A stretch of 9,571 nt of DNA from NCBI GenBank assembly GCA_002490995.1, contig DKVC01000004.1, forward strand, positions 2,288-11,858. Reading direction: 5' to 3'. This DNA comes from Lachnospiraceae bacterium UBA7188 (GTDB lineage: Bacteria > Bacillota > Clostridia > Lachnospirales > Lachnospiraceae). Under the pieces are notes generated by a model that was not told where the DNA came from, searched no databases, and worked only from the letters and a program-made list of their open reading frames with translations. The position numbers and the translations under genes were made by a program. This document shows positions 4,937-9,571 of this stretch, piece by piece (position 1 is the first letter of the stretch; every line of letters begins with the position of its first letter).

Positions 4937-6109
4937 TCAGTAGAACACATGCCCGCCGATGTTAATTCCGCTCAGTCCTTCGACAGGTGTCCTGAAAAAG
5001 ACACAGGTTCCCACATTCGTAACTCCCGCCATGGCTTCGTCTGCTGCCCTGTAGCAGCTCTCTGTGGCCTTGTCGGAGGCCAGCGCAATGTCAAGCCTGC
5101 CGCTGCCCACAGGCGAAAACTGTCCGCCCTGATAGATGACGCCCAACACGGTGTCGGGAAATTTGGAGCTCAGTACCCTGTTTATGACCACGCTGCCCAC
5201 TGCTACCTGCCCGGCATAGGGTTCTCCTCCCGCTTCACAGTAGATCAGATTTGCCAGAAGGCGTCTGTCACCTTCCGCAAAACTTACCTCCGATATGTCA
5301 CGCCAGGTACCGTTAGCCGCTGCCTGGGACAGGGCAATCTCCTCCGCAAGCTTTTTCTTCAGGTAATCCAGATCCTCTTCCTTTTTCCGTATCTGCGCTT
5401 CGTATTCCAGTGCTTTCTTCTCCGCACTGGATATCTGGTCGCCGTATTTCGCAATTGCGCTGGAGGTCTGGCTGACCATGCCTGAGACCTTGTCCTTCTC
5501 CTCCTCCGCCTGGGCCTGCAGCTCCACCAGCTGTGCCCTGTCCGCACGAAGCCTGTCCTCATGTGCCTGGATCAGTATCTTGTTCTCCTTGTATTCTTCG
5601 AGCAGCCTCTGGTCGTATGCCACAATCTTTTCGATGCGCTCAGCCATATTCAGCAGGTTCGATAAGCTCCCGGCAGTCAGAAGTGCTGTGAGGTACGTGT
5701 CATCCTGCTGTTCATACAGGCAGCGGGTCACCGCAACCATACTGTCATACTGTCCCTGCTCCTTTTCCTTTGCCTCGTCCAGCGCCTCCATGGTCTCTTC
5801 AATCTCCGCTTCCTTATCGCGAATCTGCCGCTCCAGTTCCTCCAGATTGGCCACCACCTGGGACAGCTGGGCGTTCAGATAATCCAGCTCCTTTTCCAGC
5901 GTGTCGCGTTTGCCCTCCAGATTGTCCAGATTGTCCTGGGTCTTATCCAGCTCATCCTCCAGGGTTTCCTTTTCTTTCTGGGTCCGGTTTAATTTTTCTC
6001 TTGTGGATGAAGTCGCATACACGACTTTCAGACCGGGTACAGGTTCCAGTACGCCGGTCCAGAGCAGAATGCACAGAAGAAAAAATATTATTTTTTTCCT
6101 GATTTTCAA
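4937..6109 (-). CDS. secreted cell wall hydrolase, coiled coil plus SleB/CwlJ-type domain
   Basis: A 390-residue exported protein. The N-terminus has basic residues, a hydrophobic core (about 7-20) and a likely signal peptidase site after VVYA (residue 32). Residues about 35-265 are strongly coiled-coil, rich in Glu, Lys, Gln and Leu; the middle segment YLTALLTAGSLSNLLNMAER (139-158) resembles the PcsB-type coiled coil that in streptococci couples to FtsEX. The C-terminal domain (about 280-390) is a Hydrolase_2 (SleB/CwlJ-like) domain with LIYCEAGGEPYAGQVAVGSV, where Glu292 is the likely catalytic glutamate by SleB analogy, and ends GINIGGHVFY. SleB-type enzymes cut glycan strands; whether this one acts in growth, division or spore germination is not shown. 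The start codon is TTG at 6109, 7 bases after AGGCGGTG (6117-6124). It lies downstream of upp after a 69-base gap. Confidence 0.87.
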   Translation of the reverse strand: MKIRKKIIFFLLCILLWTGVLEPVPGLKVVYATSSTREKLNRTQKEKETLEDELDKTQDNLDNLEGKRDTLEKELDYLNAQLSQVVANLEELERQIRDKEAEIEETMEALDEAKEKEQGQYDSMVAVTRCLYEQQDDTYLTALLTAGSLSNLLNMAERIEKIVAYDQRLLEEYKENKILIQAHEDRLRADRAQLVELQAQAEEEKDKVSGMVSQTSSAIAKYGDQISSAEKKALEYEAQIRKKEEDLDYLKKKLAEEIALSQAAANGTWRDISEVSFAEGDRRLLANLIYCEAGGEPYAGQVAVGSVVINRVLSSKFPDTVLGVIYQGGQFSPVGSGRLDIALASDKATESCYRAADEAMAGVTNVGTCVFFRTPVEGLSGINIGGHVFY

Positions 6110-6178
6110 AATAGCACACCGCCTTTCACAGCGTACGTACGGAAATGTCAGCAGTCAGTTTACATTGAAGTGCCCGCG

Positions 6179-6808
6179 TTACTTCGTTCCGAAAATACGG
6201 TCGCCTGCGTCTCCCAGTCCGGGTACGATGTAACCGTGGTCGTTCAGCCGCTCGTCCATGGCGCCCACATATACATCCACATCGGGATGGGCCGCGGTCA
6301 TGGCCTTTATGCCCTCCGGGGCGGCAATGATGCACATAAAATGAATGCTCCGGCATCCCTTCTCCTTCAGCATCCGGATAGCCGCAACGGAAGATCCGCC
6401 CGTTGCCAGCATGGGATCTACCACAAATACCTCACGCTCCGCACAGTCCGCCGGAAGCTTGCAGTAGTATTCCACAGGCTTTAAGGTCTCCGGATCTCTG
6501 TAGAGGCCGATATGCCCTACCTTTGCAGCCGGGATCAGGTCCAGCATGCCGTCTACCATTCCAAGGCCGGCACGGAGAATCGGAACAATTGCCATTTTTT
6601 TGCCCCGAAGCTCCTTTACGGTAGTCTTGCAGATGGGCGTCTCGATCTCCACTTCTCCCAGTTTCAGGTCTCTGGTGGCTTCGTAGCAGATCAGCATGGC
6701 AATCTCGCTGATGGTCTGGCGGAAGTCCTTTGTGCCCGTCTCCTTTCGCCGGATAAGGCCGATTTTATGTTGAATTAACGGGTGATCCATGATTACTACA
6801 TTTGCCAT
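6179..6808 (-). CDS. upp: uracil phosphoribosyltransferase
   Basis: A 209-residue cytoplasmic enzyme that converts uracil and PRPP to UMP and pyrophosphate (pyrimidine salvage). Arg79 (PILRAGLGM) and Arg104 (GLYRDPET) match PRPP-binding arginines of the family. The PRPP loop VVDPMLATGGSS is at residues 129-140 and the uracil-binding segment GYIVPGLGDAGDR at 192-204. The chosen ATG at 6808 gives MANVVIMDHPLIQHK, the usual N-terminus and length; AGGAG (6818-6822) is 9 bases before it. The ATG at 6814, two codons upstream, would leave only 3 bases to that site. In B. subtilis upp lies directly before the atp operon; here two genes intervene. I see no PyrR-type binding loop in the leader. Confidence 0.98.
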   Translation of the reverse strand: MANVVIMDHPLIQHKIGLIRRKETGTKDFRQTISEIAMLICYEATRDLKLGEVEIETPICKTTVKELRGKKMAIVPILRAGLGMVDGMLDLIPAAKVGHIGLYRDPETLKPVEYYCKLPADCAEREVFVVDPMLATGGSSVAAIRMLKEKGCRSIHFMCIIAAPEGIKAMTAAHPDVDVYVGAMDERLNDHGYIVPGLGDAGDRIFGTK

Positions 6809-6814
6809 AGTCAT

Positions 6815-6996
6815 TTTCTCCTAATTTGCACTGCACACCATTTTGATTTGCAGTAACCGACAACGAAAGACCGCCAGCCATCTATGCTCGCCGTAGACAG
6901 ATTCGTAAATTCTGGCGGTCTTGAGTATAGTTCCGCCTCCGCCCGCCCTGTACCTAAGCATGGGCAGAGGCTGTTTCCAGTTCCGTATCTCCAGTT
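6815..6996 (-). other. structured non-coding spacer between rpiB and upp
   Basis: This 182-base stretch holds no supported gene but has three inverted repeats on the transcribed (minus) strand. Nearest rpiB is a 10-bp stem with one G-U pair (6935-6944 with 6962-6971, 17-base loop). Next is a perfect 11-bp stem, AAGACCGCCAG (6867-6877) with CTGGCGGTCTT (6912-6922), around a 34-base loop. Nearest upp is a 6-bp stem (6830-6835 with 6849-6854) beside the upp ribosome site. A possible -10 box TATACT (6924-6929) lies just before the 11-bp stem, without a good -35. It could be the rpiB 3' end, a upp leader or both; it matches no riboswitch I recognise. Confidence 0.5.
6867..6922 (-). other. perfect 11-bp stem in the upp leader
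   Basis: The arms AAGACCGCCAG and CTGGCGGTCTT are fully complementary, separated by 34 bases. On the transcribed strand the 3' arm runs into a weakly T-rich TTTCGTTGT, so a poor intrinsic terminator after rpiB is possible, but the long loop and interrupted T-run make this uncertain. If TATACT at 6924-6929 is a real -10 box, a upp transcript would begin almost at the 5' arm and carry this stem at its 5' end. Confidence 0.55.
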
Positions 6997-7425
6997 TCAG
7001 GCTTCGATCAGGTTTACCCGTCTCTGGTGGCGTTCTTCGCCGGAAAAGGGGGTGTTCAAAAATACATCTACGATTTCCAGTGCCAGATTCTCTCCGATGA
7101 TCCCGCCGCCCATTGCGAGGACATTGGCATCGTTGTGGAGTCTGGTCAGTTTGGCTGACACGGAGTCTGCGCACAGGGCACAGCGGATGCCGGGAACTTT
7201 GTTTGCCGTCATGCTGATGCCGATTCCTGTGGTACAGATGACAATTCCTTTCTCGCATCTGCCTTCTGCCACTGCCTTCGCTACTGCCCTGCCGAATACG
7301 GGATAATCGCAGCTGTCCAGGCTGTGGCATCCCATATCCTCATAAGGTATCTGCTTTGCTTCCAGATGCCGGATTACGCTTTGCTTCAGCGCATAACCGC
7401 CATGGTCGCTTCCGATAGCTATCAT
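6997..7425 (-). CDS. rpiB: ribose-5-phosphate isomerase B
   Basis: A 142-residue RpiB/LacAB-family enzyme that interconverts ribose 5-phosphate and ribulose 5-phosphate in the pentose phosphate pathway. It begins MIAIGSDHGGYALKQ, with Asp7 and His8 at the family's substrate-binding motif. The catalytic cysteine is Cys64 in GIVICTTGIGISMTANK, and His97 in TRLHNDANVLAMG is the ring-opening histidine. The C-terminal ERHQRRVNLIEA keeps phosphate-contacting arginines. Two deviations show: the usual CGTG is CTTG (Thr65), and the arginine of the usual GxRxxG after the HNDAN segment is Gly108 (GGGIIG). The ATG at 7425 has AGGAGG about 9 bases upstream; the frame is open to 7536, but that part has no family similarity that I can see. 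In the same order as B. subtilis ywlC-rpiB-upp. Confidence 0.93.
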   Translation of the reverse strand: MIAIGSDHGGYALKQSVIRHLEAKQIPYEDMGCHSLDSCDYPVFGRAVAKAVAEGRCEKGIVICTTGIGISMTANKVPGIRCALCADSVSAKLTRLHNDANVLAMGGGIIGENLALEIVDVFLNTPFSGEERHQRRVNLIEA

Positions 7426-7540
7426 ACTCTCACTCCTCCTGTCTCCTGTTTCATGGCACATGCCGGCTGCCTCTCCCTTTCTGTCCTCTGCCGGAATCGG
7501 CGAACCCCTCATGTTATTTATAGTTACCTCAGTCACTTCC
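7426..7540 (-). other. spacer between the Sua5 gene and rpiB
   Basis: A 115-base gap with no promoter that I find convincing. It contains the strong rpiB ribosome site and a small 4-bp GCCG/CGGC hairpin. The rpiB frame has no stop through most of it, so an N-terminally extended RpiB is formally possible but unlikely. Confidence 0.4.
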
Positions 7541-8605
7541 TTACAGCCTTACAATCCTGTGTCCTGCCGCTTTCAGCAGGCGGTTCATGATTGCCTGTCC
7601 CAGGCCATGGGCCGGAAAGCTCTCCGAATAGATGCTCGTCACATTATCATCGTCAAACTCTCTCAGGATGGAAAACAAATTTCTTGCTATCGTTTTCTCA
7701 TCCTCCCGGCTTCCTATACATTTTACCACATCTGCATGGTATTGTTCAAGTACTTCCGCTGTGGCTATAACCCCCGTCTTTTCACCTGCCTGCCTGTCTG
7801 CCTCCGCATGCGTATTGATATAGCGGATCACCTGCTCCGGAGTTCCCTCCGCAATGACCAGCTTTCCCTTCGGTGCATAGTGGCGGTATTTCATACCGGG
7901 CGCTTTGGGCGCCTGTCTGCTTTCCGGGTCTATAATTGTGACATCAATGTCAACTCTTTCCAGCACCTCGTCCAGCATCTCCCGGGTAATATAGCCCGGG
8001 CGCAGAATCCGCGGCACATCGGATGTCAGATCCAGAATGGTGGACTCCAGGCCGATTCCCACCTCGCCGTCGTCTATGATCATATCGATCCTGCCGTCCA
8101 TGTCCTCCGCGACATATTTTGCGGAAGTAGGGCTTGGCCTGCCTGAAAGGTTGGCGCTGGGGGCGGCAATATAACCACCGCTGTAAGCAATCAGCTTCTG
8201 TGCCACCGGGTGGGAGGGAAAGCGCACCGCAACCGTGTCCAGTCCGCCTGTGGTTTCGCGGGGTACCAGTTCGGATTTCTGCAATATCATGGTAAGCGGT
8301 CCCGGCCAGAATGCACGGGCGATTTTCACGGCAGCTTCCGGCAGTCCGTTTACAATTCCATAAATATCTTCAAAACGGCAGATATGGACAATCAGAGGAT
8401 TATCCGAAGGCCTGCCCTTTGCGGCATATATTTTCCTGGATGATTCGGGATTCAGGGCGTCGCCTCCCAGACCATATACGGTTTCGGTGGGAAATGCCAC
8501 CAGGCCGCCGCTTTGGATGATTTCGCCGGCCTGGCGGATCGCTGCTTCTTCCTCCTGGTCCGTCTTTCCGCTTTCCTTTTTTATATGAAGATAGATTGTA
8601 TCCAT
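7541..8605 (-). CDS. ywlC: L-threonylcarbamoyladenylate synthase, Sua5/YwlC type
   Basis: A 354-residue full-length Sua5 protein that makes threonylcarbamoyl-AMP from threonine, bicarbonate and ATP for the t6A modification at position 37 of ANN-decoding tRNAs. The YrdC-like domain (about residues 20-215) has PTETVYGLG (39-47), KGRPSDNPLIVH (63-74), FWPGPLT (99-105), SANLSGRPSPTS (150-161) and GLESTILDL (185-193). The linker APGMKYRHYAPK (235-246) is the conserved Sua5 lid segment. Residues about 247-354 form the Sua5 C-terminal domain, so this is the long form, unlike the short TsaC/YrdC. It has its own promoter (8638-8666), and GAGGT lies about 9 bases before the ATG. rpiB follows. The gene is also called tsaC or sua5. 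Confidence 0.96.
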   Translation of the reverse strand: MDTIYLHIKKESGKTDQEEEAAIRQAGEIIQSGGLVAFPTETVYGLGGDALNPESSRKIYAAKGRPSDNPLIVHICRFEDIYGIVNGLPEAAVKIARAFWPGPLTMILQKSELVPRETTGGLDTVAVRFPSHPVAQKLIAYSGGYIAAPSANLSGRPSPTSAKYVAEDMDGRIDMIIDDGEVGIGLESTILDLTSDVPRILRPGYITREMLDEVLERVDIDVTIIDPESRQAPKAPGMKYRHYAPKGKLVIAEGTPEQVIRYINTHAEADRQAGEKTGVIATAEVLEQYHADVVKCIGSREDEKTIARNLFSILREFDDDNVTSIYSESFPAHGLGQAIMNRLLKAAGHRIVRL

Positions 8606-8637
8606 ATGGGAAATACCTCAAAATTATTTTCAATGCT

Positions 8638-8666
8638 ATTATACCGAATCGTAAAGATGACGGCAA
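8638..8666 (-). promoter_or_regulatory. promoter of the Sua5 gene
   Basis: On the minus strand TTGCCG (8661-8666) and a perfect TATAAT (8638-8643) are separated by 17 bases. The predicted start, near 8631, leaves about 26 bases of leader before the ATG at 8605. It begins 12 bases after the methyltransferase stop, so the Sua5-rpiB(-upp) genes can be transcribed independently of the methyltransferase. Confidence 0.75.
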
Positions 8667-8678
8667 GCCCCAAAATTA

Positions 8679-9515
8679 TCAGCCCTTGGTCTTTTGAAAG
8701 ATCATTGCCTGAAATGTAGCCGTTTCATCCCCGTTTTTGCAGGAAAACTGCACGTGAGTTCCCTTTACCTGCAAAAATCCCTGCTGCTCCAAAGCGAGAA
8801 TCAGCCCGGCATATGCGCTGTCATCATCGTAGCGCTCCACACTGACCAGGTATCCCCCTGTTTTTACCGGCGCCGCAAGCTCCTGCGCATATCTGCCGTG
8901 CCTTTTTTTCTGTTCCTCAACTGAGATTACCGAACTTTTTTGGCTTTCCCAAACGGTTCTCCCCGCCACATTTTCATGCACAGTACGGCATGAAAACAGA
9001 GTGTCGCATTTTCCCTGCCGGAAATTCTCCGAATGCACAAAGCGTACATTCTTCACCTGAAGCTTCCCTGAAAGCTCTTCCGCTACTGAGACGGCATTTC
9101 GAGATAAATCCAGACCTGTGACGGCGGCATCCTCATGATGCAGTGCAAGAAAACAGGTCAGAATCCCGTTTCCACAGCCAATGTCAAATATCCCTCTCCC
9201 CCAGAAAGAGTCATATTCAAGCAGATACTCCATAACCCTCCGAAAAAACACACGGTCATAAAAAGAAGCCGCCAGAAGGCTAATCTGTAAACTCTGATTC
9301 AGATAATCCACCAGCTCCTCCTGGCGTTGGAGGTATAACGTTTCGCCTGCTCCGTTAAACAGGCGTTCTTCTGAGCGTTCGAACAGTTCGGTCAGGTTTT
9401 CGATATGCTTTGCTCCTTCTTCCTGACCATAAAATTCAAGCAGTGCCGTATCCAACTCGGTAATTTTGCGGATGCCTGCAAGGGAAAGATATTCTTTTAT
9501 TTCCACGTTCTGCAT
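8679..9515 (-). CDS. class I SAM-dependent methyltransferase, substrate unknown
   Basis: A 278-residue soluble protein. SAM-binding motif I is FDIGCGNGILTCFLA (residues 110-124) and the acidic end of the second strand is Asp136 in VTGLDLS, so a Rossmann-fold methyltransferase is clear. Residues 1-105 are helical and charged, without a family I recognise; they may form a substrate-recognition or lid domain. The motif IV region (about 170-182, CDTLFSCRTVHEN) lacks the NPPY or DPPY of PrmC and of N6-adenine or exocyclic-amine enzymes, so it is not PrmC even though prmC lies near this locus in B. subtilis. The ATG at 9515 has AGAGGAGGG about 5 bases upstream. The 56 bases upstream to the window edge hold no promoter I can name. 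Confidence 0.85.
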   Translation of the reverse strand: MQNVEIKEYLSLAGIRKITELDTALLEFYGQEEGAKHIENLTELFERSEERLFNGAGETLYLQRQEELVDYLNQSLQISLLAASFYDRVFFRRVMEYLLEYDSFWGRGIFDIGCGNGILTCFLALHHEDAAVTGLDLSRNAVSVAEELSGKLQVKNVRFVHSENFRQGKCDTLFSCRTVHENVAGRTVWESQKSSVISVEEQKKRHGRYAQELAAPVKTGGYLVSVERYDDDSAYAGLILALEQQGFLQVKGTHVQFSCKNGDETATFQAMIFQKTKG

Positions 9516-9571
9516 ATGGTCCCTCCTCTGATTTGTACTTAGGAATTGTCGGAAAATAACTGATACAACTT

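Noticed and set aside
6131..6142. Palindrome CGTACGTACG upstream of the hydrolase gene as an operator
   Set aside because: A simple 10-base alternating palindrome with no second copy or known binding motif; chance is likely enough.
6867..6922. Intrinsic terminator after rpiB
   Set aside because: The loop is 34 bases and the following T-run is interrupted, so it was recorded as a stem of unknown role instead.
6821..7330. 169-codon minus-strand frame overlapping rpiB
   Set aside because: It is out of frame with rpiB and very rich in Arg, Gln and Pro, typical of a shadow frame.
7426..7536. N-terminally extended RpiB
   Set aside because: The family N-terminus (IAIGSDHGG) begins immediately at the ATG at 7425, which has a strong ribosome site.
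7460..8146. 228-codon plus-strand open frame opposite the Sua5 gene
   Set aside because: It is antisense to a well-conserved protein and has no recognisable features; it is an accident of codon composition.
1..9571. CRISPR array, mobile element, prophage, defence system or RNA gene
   Set aside because: No spaced repeats, terminal inverted repeats with a transposase, phage-like genes or tRNA/rRNA sequence were seen; the window is ordinary core genome.

Overview
The window reads as a housekeeping segment of a Firmicutes chromosome. It most resembles a Lachnospiraceae-type member of the Clostridia. That placement is an inference from protein style (AtpZ plus AtpI, a c subunit with Na+-type ligands, a PcsB-like coiled coil joined to a SleB/CwlJ hydrolase), strong AGGAGG ribosome sites, moderate G+C and gene order. 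Nearly everything is on the minus strand; the one exception is a small plus-strand gene at 4446-4925.

Layout in the direction of transcription (right to left): a class I SAM-dependent methyltransferase (9515-8679); a full-length Sua5-type L-threonylcarbamoyladenylate synthase with its own promoter (8605-7541); ribose-5-phosphate isomerase B (7425-6997); a structured, gene-free spacer; uracil phosphoribosyltransferase upp (6808-6179); a secreted coiled-coil/SleB-type cell wall hydrolase (6109-4937); the plus-strand DUF402 gene, convergent with the hydrolase and divergent from the next operon; then the F1Fo ATP synthase operon atpZ-atpI-atpB-atpE-atpF-atpH-atpA, which runs off the left edge inside atpA. 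The gamma, beta and epsilon genes would lie beyond it.

The order Sua5 - rpiB - upp - atpI - atpBEFHA matches the Bacillus subtilis ywlC-rpiB-upp-atp neighbourhood as I remember it. The hydrolase and DUF402 genes look like insertions between upp and the ATP synthase operon. The atp operon starts at a clear SigA-type promoter (TAGACA, 17 bp, TATAAT). The DUF402 gene has its own matching promoter (TTGACT, 17 bp, TATTAT) pointing the other way.

Functionally, the atp genes encode the machine that couples ion flow to ATP synthesis. The c subunit carries the Q...E-T-T...Y pattern seen in Na+-binding rotor rings, so the enzyme is predicted to be Na+-coupled. The remaining genes cover pyrimidine salvage (upp), the pentose phosphate pathway (rpiB), tRNA t6A modification (Sua5), peptidoglycan remodelling (hydrolase) and two enzymes of uncertain substrate (DUF402, methyltransferase).

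I found no CRISPR array, insertion sequence, tRNA, rRNA, phage gene or defence system, and no convincing novel system. The points worth a second look are the Na+ signature, two RNA hairpins between atpE and atpF, tandem start sites for atpF, the structured rpiB-upp spacer, an Arg-to-Gly change in RpiB, and the coiled-coil/SleB hydrolase.
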